Assembly: GCF_023065955.2 (NCBI RefSeq)
Contig: NW_026623008.1
Location: forward strand, 1,121,001 to 1,185,000
Source of the DNA: Ursus arctos
Lineage: Eukaryota; Chordata; Mammalia; Carnivora; Ursidae
Direction of reading: 5' to 3'
DNA: 64,000 bases
Under the pieces are notes generated by a model. That model saw only the letters and a program-made list of their open reading frames with translations, was not told the DNA's origin and did not search any database. This document shows, piece by piece, positions 24,766 to 43,365 of this stretch; positions within the stretch are counted from its first letter, which is position 1, and each line of letters opens with the position of its first letter. A program made the translations under genes and the position numbers.

Positions 24766-26864
24766 GTTGGATGAGGCCCTGGGGCCTGGCCTGCTGCCTG
24801 CATGCAGGGCCTGGGGGTGTGTGCATGGCGCAGCCCCTAGACTCTGCTCCTCACAGCTTCCAGCCGTGTAGGTCCGTGGTTACAGGGTCCCTGCATCCCC
24901 AGGGCTGGGGACTCGGGGGTCCTTGGGTCAGCATGGCTGACACGTGACATGGTTTTCCTCATCTTTGATCCCAGACACTTGGGCTTTTCCTCCTGAGCTC
25001 AGCTCCCGTCAGGGGATATTGGACCATCTTCTCTGATGTTTGGAGCGGTTGTGGAGGAGGATGCCTGCGCTCTTGACACCGTGGGGCTAAGAAGCAGACA
25101 TGGCAGGGCGACCCCCACCCCGACCTGTTCTTCAAGGGATCGTGGCCTGACAGCATCGTGGGGTGGGCTGCTTCGAAGGCCTGATGTTTCCATGAAAAGT
25201 TTTCATCTCTTAATTTGTGGTCTTGGCTATTTTCTGCCAACCCACTAAATGAGAGTGAAGTTAGAACGTGAACACTTAGACTGTTGGGCCCTCTTTTCGA
25301 GTGTCACAGAGAGACCCCCACACCCCCAGCACGGCCCCTGACCCTTCCCTGTGTGCTCTCCAGAGTCCCAGTCTTAAGCCTGCCATCTTTGCTCTGGAGG
25401 GTGAAACCCAGGGGTCCACGCCCCCGGGCCTTGGCACTCTTCGTGAGGTTGATGTGACCGGGGGTTCTGGGTCACCTGGAACCCGTGGGCAACCTAAATG
25501 CTGGGTCCTGCCTGCCCCAGTTCTAAACCTGCAACGACTTTCTAACCTGGACGTATCACTTAGTGGTTGAACTCTGTTAAAATCTGCCAAACCATGAGAA
25601 AGAATTGCTTTTTAATTTAGTCTCTAAGTTAGGAAATAGATGCATGTATTCAGACCCTAGATGTGGTTTTCTTATGACATCTCTACCTGTTAAAAGTGCT
25701 CACTTGTGCTCAGACACAATGTTGCTGATTTGTGAGAACTCCTCCCACTTGCCTTTCCTAGGCCTCAGTCTGAGGGGCACAGGCTGGTTCTCACTGTGGA
25801 GAGTCCCTGAGGTTGGGGGGGGGGGTGGAGGCTGCTTTGTCTTCTGAGTGGTTCATAAGACAGTGGTGGGGCCATAGATGATGCCAGAGTGGGTTCTGCC
25901 AAACATGCTGCCCCCAGGTGCCAGGCCCAGGGATCTGGGTCTTCAGGAACCCAGGGTCAGGGGACAGACGACGGAGTGTCCGAGCATGGGTACTGGTGGG
26001 AGAGGGGAGGGGCCTGGATGTTGACCCGATGGCTTGAGAGTAGGGATCTCAGGTTGGTGCAGGGGGCACGGGCACGTTTGCCCAGGCCCGACACTGTGTG
26101 AGGTGCTGGTCTCAGGTAGCACCGTCTGCCCCCATCTCTGACCTGACGCCAGCTAACTGTTGCCCACCGCCCAAGACACCGGATCACAGGACTTTGGGAG
26201 GTGGGGGCCAGGCGGGCTTCAGGAACCAAGGGATGCCCTCCTGCCCTGAGCCCCTGTGTTTGCATACAGCCACCCCCCGCCAGCCTTGGCCAGGGCCACG
26301 TCGTCATCCTGGAATTGCCCTGGCTGCCCAGCTGGGCACTGAGGCCTCGCCCAGAGCTGACATAGGATGCCTGTCCCTTGCCTGGCACGGAGTGGCTTCT
26401 AGGAGCCCGTGTCCCTGCGTCTCCCCCGAGCCAGCGGCTTTTCACACTCTCCTCCCTTTCCGAGGGCTGTCTGCACTCCTGGTGGCTCGGTCCCCCCACC
26501 CCCACGCTGCTGGCCGGGGTCTTGGCGCCAAGTTCTGGCTCAGCGGGAGCAGGCCGGGGTCTGTGCCAGGCCAGGCCCCGCCCATCATGGAGTCCTTGCC
26601 ACCACTCACCCCGCAGCTTAGACCAGGGCATCTTGTGGTCCAGGATGGGGCCAGACCGCAACATTCCCTAACCTTTGACAGGGATGCTCCTTTCCTTAAG
26701 GGTTTTGTGTGTGAAACCTGACTCTCCGAGGGAGCCCCATGGTATTTGGTGGTGGCGCTAAAGAACCCACTAGTCCGCGTGTCCCACCGAGACAGGCCGC
26801 TTGGTGGCTCAGGTACCCGCCAGCGTCCTGCCGGAGACAGCTGTGGACTGCTCGGGCAGCTCGC

Positions 26865-26965
26865 TGTCCTGATTTTATAACTTTGCTTTCAAATAATTAT
26901 GGCATAATTAGCCTCTCATAATTGGAGAAACTGGAGGAAGTGGGTATGGGCCTATCATCACAGGT
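26865..26965. promoter_or_regulatory. Homeodomain-motif cluster in SKI intron 1
   Basis: AAATAATTATGGCATAATTA, then CTCATAATTGG: three AATTA/TAATT palindromic cores within 45 bases, then CATCACAGGTCAGTGG, which resembles a nuclear-receptor half site. Confidence 0.4.
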
Positions 26966-27324
26966 CAGTGGTTTTAAAAACACGTAAGAGCGTCTCCACT
27001 ACCGTGTCGTGACCGTGACTGTAATCCCGTGTGCCGGAACGGCTTTGTAACGGTTCCTGCATGAGCGGGTAGGCGAGCCTACCAGAAGCCGTCCTATCAC
27101 TGTTTCACTGTCAGCACCGTGAACTGTTATACCTGTAAATATGTGCGAATTTATTTTTCACACCATCTTTTCGTTTTTGACATCGGTGTTAGTGACATGG
27201 GCCACATCCCCCGTGTTTCTGTCGTCTGTACGAGACAACGTTGGTGTGGGTACTGAGGGGCAGTTTGTCTCGTGGACGGACCGTGCAAACTACCGTAGGG
27301 ACGAGCACAGTCCTGCAAATGCAT

Positions 27325-27548
27325 TTTCTCTTCCTTTTGATTTTCTTCGTAACACGTTGTTTTCTGTCGCTTTATTGTGAGAATACGGTGTACGTAACAC
27401 ACAGGACATGGAGCACGTGTGTCGATCGACTGCCTGTGTGACTGGTGTGGCCTCTGGTCAGCAGTGGCTCTTAGTCACTGGGGAGCCCACTGCGTGGGGA
27501 TCAAGTGGCCCCACCCCTGTGTTGTTCAGGGGATAATGTACAGGTGTT
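27325..27548. mobile_element. DNA-transposon fossil (Tigger-like non-autonomous element, one end)
   Basis: The stretch from CTTTATTGTGAGAATACGG through GTCGATCGACTGCCTGTG to the end GTTGTTCAGGGGATAATG follows a widespread mammalian element whose terminal repeat reads approximately TTGTTCAAGGGTCAACTG. Only one end is recognisable. The family name is from memory and not certain. Confidence 0.55.
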
Positions 27549-27664
27549 TGGGTCGCTCTTCTCGGTCCTCCCAGGTCTGGCCTGAGGAGCGGCCTCCCTT
27601 CCCGGACCGCGGCGCGCCCTCCAGCCCCTCCCTCCCACGGTGGCACCTTACCTCGCGGTTGTGG

Positions 27665-27905
27665 GATTCTTGGTCTGTCTGATGACAGCCACCCTGGTGG
27701 GTGTGAAGCGGTCTCTCACTGTGGTTTTGACGTGTGTTTCCCTGCTGTTGGGGGGGCGGCCTCCTCGGGTCTGGTCCCTGAGCAGACGTCCGGTCCGCAC
27801 GTTGTTTCCACGTTCTTGGTGGCATCCTTTGAAGCACAGGAAGGTCTTGACTTTGATGAGTTCCCACTTTGCTCCTTTACCTTTTGCTCCTTGTGCTTCG
27901 CCATC
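27665..27905 (-). mobile_element. LINE-1 3' fragment, antisense, internally deleted
   Basis: ACAGCCACCCTGGTGGGTGTGAAG (near 27686-27709) and CTTGACTTTGATGAGTTCCC (near 27847) match two separated parts of the L1 3' region in the same orientation, so the intervening part has been lost. It sits just beyond the DNA-transposon fossil. Confidence 0.65.
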
Positions 27906-30356
27906 CTCTTGGCAGTGTGGGCTGTCGGGGAGGCCGGGGTGGCGGCAGCGTCCGTGGTTCCGCAGGAAACCCGCGGGCGCCCATGGCCCCAACCCCGCAG
28001 ACACCGAGTGTTCGAGTTTTCTCTGTGATGGGAGAAAGAAGCACTTGTTGGTAGAGAAGGCGCCCACAAGCACTTTTCGCCTTGACAGGCCTGAGGGGGC
28101 CTCCTCCCCGCGGGAATGCTGGTTCTCGGGGTCCGGGCGGCCCCCACTTGGAAAGCATGGCGAGCACACGGGAGAACCACACACGAGGCTTGGGCCGTCT
28201 CCCTTCAAGGAGCCACTCCTCAGCCATGCAGGAAACAAGCCAGTGATGGGAGCAGCACTAGGGTAGGGGCTCAGAGAGGGGCCAGACCGGCGGCAGGATC
28301 TCTGGCCACACTCGGCCACGTTTGCCTGGGATCGTGGCCCTCGGGAGGGTCAGCACGGGCTGTGGCCCTCACAGTGGCCGTTCTTTCCATTTGAAGAACT
28401 CGGTTGTGTGGGTGATCGCACTACATGGGCAGCGCTGGTCCCCAGGGATGCCATCCCTGCGGGGTTGTCGTCACGGCCTCCTGGAGGAGGTCGCTAGTGC
28501 GCATAGGCGGCCAGTGGCTTCACTCCCAGACCCCAGCCTCTGCAGGACACGTAGGTGCCGTGTCCTCATGTCAGCCTTGCCACTTTGCAGAAATCTTTCC
28601 CCTGGAATCAGAACAGCTTCGGATGTTTGATGGGACGCTCTCCCCAGCTCCTGGCACGGAACCGCCTCGACTGCCTGGCTTACTGCGCCGACGAGCGAGC
28701 TTCGGGGCTGTGCCGACGGGCGGCTGCTCGCAGGTCGGGGCTGAGGCCGGCGGAGGGCACAGCGGGCCCTTGGAAGGCCGTGAGCTGGCAGGAGCGGGAG
28801 TGGAGGCGTGCGGCCCAGGATAGGGGGTGCAGGGCAGGTGTGTCCTGCAGGAGAGCGCATCCACCCAGCTGGCTATGAACTTCCCAGGGCAGGGGGTCCC
28901 TTCGCACACTCGTGAAGTTGGAACGTGGCCCCTCAGGTTCAACCCTGGGAGCTTGTCCCGGCCCTGCTCTGTGCTGTTTGCTCGTCCAGGAGGGAGGCCG
29001 GCTCCGTGGAGGGGCTGACGGGCATCTCAGCTGGAGACGACTGTGCTGCCGGCTGGGGCCCTGCAGCACACCCTGGCTTTGTGCAGACGCTCGGTTTTGC
29101 GGGGGCTGACGCCGAGTGCTATCCTTTTGTCAAGCCGACAACTCGCGGTGCGGGCCGTGTTCCGCAGCGCCTTGCTGAGTTGCTCTGGTGCGGAAAGTGG
29201 TGGCGGCCTTGCTCCAGCCTTCCTCCATGTGCCCTGGTTGGGTTAGGTATCGCTTTCACTCCTGGGCCGGGACATGGCGTCTCTGAGGTGGCCATGGCAG
29301 TGGCCTGGGCAGAGGTGTGGGACGTCTGTTGGCCTGGCAGCCACTTTGCCAGTGCTCTGTCATTGGACTCCCACGCTGTGCCTCATTACCAGTGAGACTG
29401 TTCAAGGTCTGGGCGGTCAGTCTCAGGGTCAGGCTGCCCGAGGGCAGGCACCAGGGTCTCAGGAATGGACTTATGCTCGTTCTGATCTTCTCTAGACCCA
29501 CCCACTGAAGGGGGCCCTTTATTTGCTGATAAATAAGAAAGCAAGAAGGGGAGTCCCCGCTGACCTCCAAGCTGCCTTTTCCACCATCTGGCTGCAGCCT
29601 CCTTGGTGTCTAGGCCTTGTTCGGGGACCCCATCCCCTTTCTGGGGACCCTCTGCCACCTCCCTGCAGAGTCCTGCCCACCGGTGCCATGGGTCTTCGTG
29701 GGAGGGTGCTCACAGGTCTGGGGCCCGCCCCAGGACCAGCACCGCTGGCTGGCTTGGAACCGGGATGCTCCACCTTTGAGGCTGGGCCTCAGAACCCGGG
29801 TTTAGGTGCTGCTGCTCTGTCTGGGGCCCAGGTGGCCTCCCCCAACCAAAACACACCGCTGGGAACATGACTGCGGCCTTCCAGGGCTCCTGGGGGCCCC
29901 TCAGCCCTCCTCTGTGGGGTGATAGACTGGGGGATTCCTCTAGCACCAGCCAGCTGCTCTCTTGGACCAAGGCACGCCGCTGACCCGGCTCTTGTAGGAG
30001 TTGCTTGAGTCTCCTGAGACGAAGAGGATGTGAAGACAAAGTGGGGGAGTCCAGCCCCTCCTCCTCATGCCACGCCCCTCAGCCTCTGCATCTGCGCTCA
30101 TTCCCGAGCTTGATGACCGTGACTTCCGCTGGTGTGGCTAAAGCTGCCTGCTCGGCGCTAGGACCCCTCGGGGTCGCTGGGTGGTGTGGAGCCTGGTGTC
30201 TGGCAGTGTTTCGTTCTGGTTTTGGGTGTACAAACCCTCTCGGTAAAGTTTGACTCAAACTCCTGTGTCTGGAAGGTTCAAAGCAGGGACCGTCAGCACC
30301 AAGTTGGCTGTGAGAGGGAAAGGGGCTTTGGTCTAGGACGTGTTGTTTGGGTTCTC

Positions 30357-30378
30357 ATTAGTAATTAATTAGTAATTA
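30357..30378. promoter_or_regulatory. Perfect 2 x 11-base tandem repeat of a homeodomain motif
   Basis: ATTAGTAATTA occurs twice back to back (30357-30367, 30368-30378), giving four TAAT/ATTA cores with fixed spacing in otherwise GC-rich DNA. Could bind homeodomain dimers; could equally be a chance slippage product. Confidence 0.4.
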
Positions 30379-33139
30379 GGCGTTAACAGCCGGGTGGATG
30401 AGCGGTGTGCAGAGCACGAGGCTAAGCCCAGCAGCTGCACACTGCCCAGAGTGACTGTCCCTGCCCTGACTGCCTTGGCTGTCCCCGTGGAGGATGCGTA
30501 TAGTCCAAGGCCCCGCATAGCCCCAGGATCTGCCTGACGTCTGAGGGATTCCCGTGCTCCTGAGCCCTGGGGAGCCCCTCCTGGATCTGGGGCGTGGGTC
30601 CTTTGTCCTCCTTGGACCCTTTGCAAAGGTCTGGCTCACAGTGAGTTTGGGGGTCCTGGGAGGGTAGGGATTCTGCTCTTCGTCCCACCTGTGGCTTCGA
30701 AATTATCCTGATCCCTGAGGAATTGACCAGGATTCAGCCCCAGACCACCCGCACATCTTCCTGATGTTTTCTGCCCTGGCGTGTGGCTGAGGCCTGTGAC
30801 TCTGTCCTCATCAGCTTGTGCTGGGGTGGCCAGTGCTACCCACCTGTTCAGCCTTCCTGTCCCCGGCCTGGGGGCCTGCCTAGACCTGGCTGTTGCTTCT
30901 TGAGCGCACACCCTGGAGAGGCTTTCTCGCCCCAGGGGCTGTGTCTGACCCTCACCTGGGGCTGGTGCTGCTGGGGGAGGCAGATTGCTGCTGCTGAGCC
31001 CCTCCCTGGTCCCCAGCCCTGGCCTAGCTGCCGCAGGTTCAGAAACCCGGGAGTCTGCTCCTCTGTTGGGATGCCCCTCAGTTTTGCCAGCCTTCGATGG
31101 GGATCCGGAGCTCTGGGCCCTCGGACGTACACACAGTGCTGGGCTGCAGTGAGGACACTGGTCTTCTGCCCGGGCCGCACTCCCCCGTCAGCACCCAGGC
31201 ATCTTGCTGGGTGGACGTGCTCACCTGTTCCTCCAGCTGCGGTGCCCAGCACTGTTGGGCCACAGGGGACCTCGGTGGCAGTTGATATCAGCCCCGCTGT
31301 GTGGTGCCTGGGGCAGCATGTGTCCCTGGCCTTAGTCCACGGGGCCGGAGTGGGTGGAGCACCTTAGTGTAGTAAGAAAACAAAACCAACGCAGTTCCCA
31401 TCTGCTCTGGGGGTGGGGAGGGCTGCTACTCACTGTGCCCGGTTGTACGTGCGCTCCCGGGTGCTCGTGACCTTTGTGGCTGTGAGCAGCCTGCACAACT
31501 GAGCTCTGAGTGTGCGCTTCGTGGTGGTGAGGCCTGATGCTGGCCTGGCGCCATGTGCCAAGGGTGTCCAGACAGGGCACGGGAGAGAAGGACCTAGTGG
31601 GGGACGTCTCAGAGAAGGGTGGGGGCGCCCAGGCGACACCTCAGCTCGGGAAGCCGGAGCTGTGCTGAAGCTGCTGGTTTGCTTTGGGACGCTGGCTCCT
31701 CTGGCGAAGCTGGTGACCCACGGGCAGACCAGGGTCACCGCTTCCGGTCTGTAAGCCTCTGTAGCCCCAGTTCTAATGACAGGCAGAGTTTCGGGCCGTC
31801 ACGTTCAGATCCTCAGCCTAAGGCCCACATGTCCCCCAAGTGCACATGGATGAAGTCTGGGGTCCGTGGACCTGGGTGGGGAAGGTGACTTTATTCCCAT
31901 CGACTTAAGTGACCTCTTCCTCCCAGGGGTCAGCCGCTCAGGGTGGCGCCCGTCCCTTCCGTGTGAGCTCGGTGTTGGATACAGCATGGCTGCAGGACAC
32001 AGCCCCGTCAACGCTGGCTCCGTGTTCATACGGTGCCTGGCACGTCTGTGCTCATGAGGTGCTGGTGGACGGCGTAGACTGGCCTGGCCTCGCTCTCCTG
32101 GACTTGTGCTCTCCGTTCTGTCCTCGTTGCTGGGGCTGCTGGGTGTCCTTCCTCTGGGCTGTCCGGGCTCGCGGTGCGCGGCTGTGTGTCCAGCTGGCCT
32201 CTGACTCTGCCTGGTAGTTGGATGGGAGCTGCCCTCTTCACCGCCGGTGTCACCCCAGAACCGGGTACCTCCACGCAGAAGTCAGGGTGTGTGCTCGGGC
32301 CTCCAGCCAGTGCCATCACCCAGCATCTGGAACGTCTTTTCCCCATGTCTGGTTTTTCTTCCTCTTTGAAGATGTCCGGGTGGGGCACAGGGAGCCGTGC
32401 ATGAGAGGTGGCAGGACAGGCCCTGGGCGCCTCTCCTGGGTTCATCCCAGGGCAGTCTGAGCAGGCGGAGTGGCGATAAGCTCATTCCCCCAAGAAAACG
32501 GGGTACTACCAGTGCCATCTCTCCCAGGAGTCCATTGCATCTAGGGATTCCCAGATGCCAGGTCAGGGCCCCACACCCAGCCTGCTGTCCTGCTGCTGGA
32601 ATGTGGGGTTCTCAGCAGAGTGTGGGGGAGGGGACTCAGAAATCCAAGGTAAGCTGCTGGTCTTGGAGCCCAGAGCCCTCCTTCCTCCCTGCCCTGCTTC
32701 TGGGCCTTGGCTTAGGCCATCGCTCTGTGCGTTTGGGGCTCAGGCACGGAATGAAATAACGGCCTTTGTGAACACGAGGCCCTGGGGCTTATGCCAGAAG
32801 CCGCCCCGGCTCCTGGTGGCTGCTGACCCTCTTGTCTACCCTGCTCTTCCTGCGCTGCTCTTAGGTTGACTGTGGCCCCAGCAGCCACTCTGACCCCACT
32901 CCACTTGTATCTGATGTAGCCTCGGACCTGATGGACCCCCGTGGCCCAGCTCAACAGAAAGGTCACATAGTGAAGTCACTCCTGAGTCATACCCCCAAAT
33001 CCTTGCAAACCTACAGAGGCCTCTGGGCAGCGTGCGCAAAACCCCATCGTGAGGTGTCCTCTCCTCCTTTGTGGGGAACACACACGGCTGCTGGAGAGCC
33101 CTGGGTGGGCGCCCGCACGGTCTTCAGCCAGCTCCTGTT

Positions 33140-33370
33140 TTTTCTTTTTTTTAAAACATCCTTTATTTTTAAAAATTGTGAATGTAGACAACATGAAAGT
33201 TACCATTTTAAGCGTTTTAAGTATACAGTTCAGTAGCATTAAGTGCGTTCACAGATTTGTGCAGCCTTCACTTCCATCCGTCCATTGTTTTCATCTCGTA
33301 ACTGAAACTCTATACCCATTAAACAGTAGCTTCCCATTCCCACCTGCCTTCAGCTCCTGGATGAACCACA
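33140..33370 (-). mobile_element. Older LINE-1 3'UTR fragment, antisense
   Basis: TTACCATTTTAAGCGTTTTAAG, then TATACAGTTCAGTAGCATTA and ATACCCATTAAACAGTAGC, match the common old L1 3'UTR in antisense. It ends abruptly at CCACAATTTTTTTTT, where a younger L1 begins. Confidence 0.7.
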
Positions 33371-33890
33371 ATTTTTTTTTAAATTTAAATTCAGTTAATT
33401 CACGTATAGCGTATTTTAGTTTCAGAGGTAGTGGTCAGTGACTCCTCAGTTGCGAACAACACCCCGTGCTCATCGCATCACATGCCCTCCTTAATGCCCG
33501 TCACCAGCCACCCCATCCCCCGCCCCCTCCCTTCCAGCTACCCTCAGTGTGTTCCTAGAGTTAAGAGTCTCTTGGGGTGTCTCCCCCTCTGATATTGTCT
33601 GGTTTTATTTTTCCTTCCCTTCCTCTATGATCCTCTGTTTTGTTTCTCATATTCCACGTGTGCGTGAACTCCTAGGGTAATCGTCTTCCTCTGACTTATT
33701 TCACTGCATCTAACACTCTCTGGTTCCATCCACGTCGTTGCAAACGGCAGGGTTTCATTCTTCCTGGCGGCTGAGTAGTCGTCCGTTGTGTGTTTACACC
33801 GCATCTTCTCTGCCCCTTCGTCTGCTGATGGGTATCCAGGCTCCTCGCGCAGGGTGGCGATGGTGGACATGTGCGGCCCGCTTCTCTGCG
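33371..33890 (-). mobile_element. Younger carnivore LINE-1 3' fragment, antisense, nested next to older L1
   Basis: Starts TTTTTTTTAAATTTAAATTC, then TTAGTTTCAGAGGTAGTG, AGTTAAGAGTCTCTTGG and CTGACTTATTTCACTGCAT, a typical carnivore L1 3' end. It fades near 33890 into a CpG-rich block. Its start at a T-run exactly where the older L1 stops suggests it inserted into that element. Confidence 0.8.
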
Positions 33891-34110
33891 GAGCGGCTGC
33901 TGCCCGGCAGGCAGGGGTGTCCCGAGGCCGTGCGTGTCCCGCGCTGTGCCGTGCGCAGAGTGGCCCATGCCGCTGCCTTTGTGCGGGGCGGCGCTCCCTC
34001 TGCCTAGAGCCCGTGGGTGAGCGTCGGTGGGCTTGCAGCCCGAGGCTCGGGGCGGGCGCAGGAGGCCCGGCCGCCACCCCGGCCTTGTTGCGTCGGCTGT
34101 GTTCTAGGCC
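33891..34110. promoter_or_regulatory. Small CpG-rich block in SKI intron 1
   Basis: About 220 bases dense in CG dinucleotides (GTGCGGCCCGC, GCCGTGCGTGTCCCGCGC, GGGGCGGCGC) directly after the younger L1 fragment. It may be a small CpG island, or GC-biased sequence. Confidence 0.35.
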
Positions 34111-36378
34111 CAGAAGCCTGCTCCCTCCTTGAGGGTTGTGGGCCCCCAGGACCTGGCTTGGAGGCCTTGAGAAGGGTCAGAAACCAGAAGTGACTGTCGT
34201 TACCTGCTTGCTGACCTCTTGCAGAATGGGGATGCCGTGGGCTGTCACTGGGCCTCAAGTGGGCCCTGCTAGGGACACTGGCCTTCCAGGCCTGGAGAAG
34301 CACGTCCTTCCAGGGCCTTAGATCGCTCTCGGGTGAGAGGGAGCAGCAGCCCTCCCTCAGGGCCCCGTGTCCATGTCCTGGTGAGGCCCTTTCCTGCTGC
34401 TCTCACTTTCATAGAAGGTCCTGCTCATGGGGTTTTTCCTGCTGCAGGAATCTCAGAGGAGTTACTCCAGCTCCCTGAAGACACGTCCCCATTTTAGGGT
34501 TGACAAGCTTGGGGGTGGGTGGGGTGGGGGAGGCCCAGGCCCTTTCTCCAGAGCTCACGGGCTTGGTTTAGTGCTCCATGCTTGCAGGCCAGGTCCCTGA
34601 CTGGGAGTCTGCCCCTGCCCCCCTCACCCCTTGCCACACGATGGGGCTCTGGCCCATGGGCGCGGGGCGCCGCTAGCCAGCCACCCTGCGTGGGGGGGCG
34701 GCCCTACAGCCTGAGTCGTGCGGTGCCCCCCAGGAGTCTCCCTGCGGCTTTTCAGAACCTGCAGGAGCCGCTGCCAGGCCTGTGGCTTTTCTCTTGGTGA
34801 GAACTCAGCTTGTTTCCTCTCCTCCCTGCTTCCGATCCGCTCAGACAGGAAGCTCCACCCTTGCTGGCGTAACCGCCCCCGCCCCGCCGCCCGCTCGCAG
34901 GCCGCAGGAGGCGTCCAGGCCGCGCAGGCAGACATCACCGGGACTCGTTCCCCCAAAAAGCACCAACAAACGGTCTTTCTTTCCTGAATGATTGTTTCAT
35001 GTCTGAGCAGACCGTCCACAGTCGTCTGTGGGTTCCCCTCTGATGTGCCTCCCCGGAGCTGGGCGTGGACCTCGGAGCGGCGCGGCGGGGCTCCGGGCCC
35101 TGGGGCAGCTGTTTCTGTGTGAGGACAAAGGCCAGTGCGTCCCTGCACAGGGTCTGAGGTCCTCGTATTTCCTCCCTGGGGCCTGAGGGCTGCCTACGTC
35201 CCAGAGTCGTCCTCGCCCCTGCATGTTTGTTCCCAGAGAGGGGCTGACACGAGGTGGGGTGGGGGCCCCGTGAACACGCGTGCACATATGAACGTGTGCT
35301 GGCCTTGGTCGGGCCCTCTGTCCAGGGTCCGGTCTGTCCCGTGTCTCTGAAATTTTGTGATGACAGCCCTGGTAAGTGGGTCACCTGCGTTGACCACTTG
35401 CCTCCCTGCCCTCTTCCCCCTTCCTGGGAAGCCCGTTTCCCCTCAAGGGGCCATGTCCGTGACACAGTATTTTCTCCAAGTGTTCCCAGAGGTGGGAGGA
35501 GCCTTTCTTCCCTACCCCCGTTAGTGGTCTCCCCTCCAAGGCTTCCCAGAGCACTCCCCACATCTGTTCCCTCATGAGAGCAGGCCAGGGCAGTGACGGG
35601 GCATCGTCCTCTCGGCCCCTGGCCGTATGTGGGTGATTGCGTGTGGCCTGTGTGTGGCCCCCAGCACACCTGCCCTCAGGGGGGGGGGGCACTGTCCCTC
35701 TTCCACAGACGGTTCCGTTTTCTCCGGAAGAGACCCCGTCTCCCTCGGGACCTGCGCCATCGGGCTGGAGGAGTTTGTTCTCCTGATGCCGGTTCTGCAG
35801 GCCCCTCTGGCCACAGTGTCTCACAGACACAGCTTGGGGCCCTGGGAGGCTGGGGGCAGCTTCGTGAACATTCTCCAGCAGCAAGGCGCGAGGGGAACAC
35901 GAGCGTGGCCTTTGTCATGTGGTTCCGTGCACTTGGTGTGAAGGGTCGTCTCTTTTTTGGAGAAAGCCTTTCTCCTGGGGTCTTGCCAGAAGGCCTCTCT
36001 GGCCGAGAGCAAGTTGTCAGTTCTCCTTGGTGAAACCCGGAACTCTGGGGACCTGGGTGAACCCCCCGATGGAGGGCCCCACACTTGGCCAATGAGCCTG
36101 CCCGCTGGGCCGCCCCTTTCCCGTCCTGGCATGACCACGGCGGGGAGGCCGGAGTCCGCAGGTCCCCTTGGCCATTTCGGCAGCAAGTCCGCAGTGCACA
36201 GACAGGGCAGTGGCGGGGGCCGTCCCCTGGAGTCCCTGCCCGGAGCTCGGCCTGGGCCTTCTGCAGCTGTGGGGTGACGTCCCGGCGTGGCAGCCCCACG
36301 GAGTGCCCCGGGGCACTGGCTTGTCCCGCCCTGGGGTCGGGGTCTGCGCGTCACCGTACAGGTCTTGTGCACGTTTGA

Positions 36379-43365
<6,987 letters not shown>

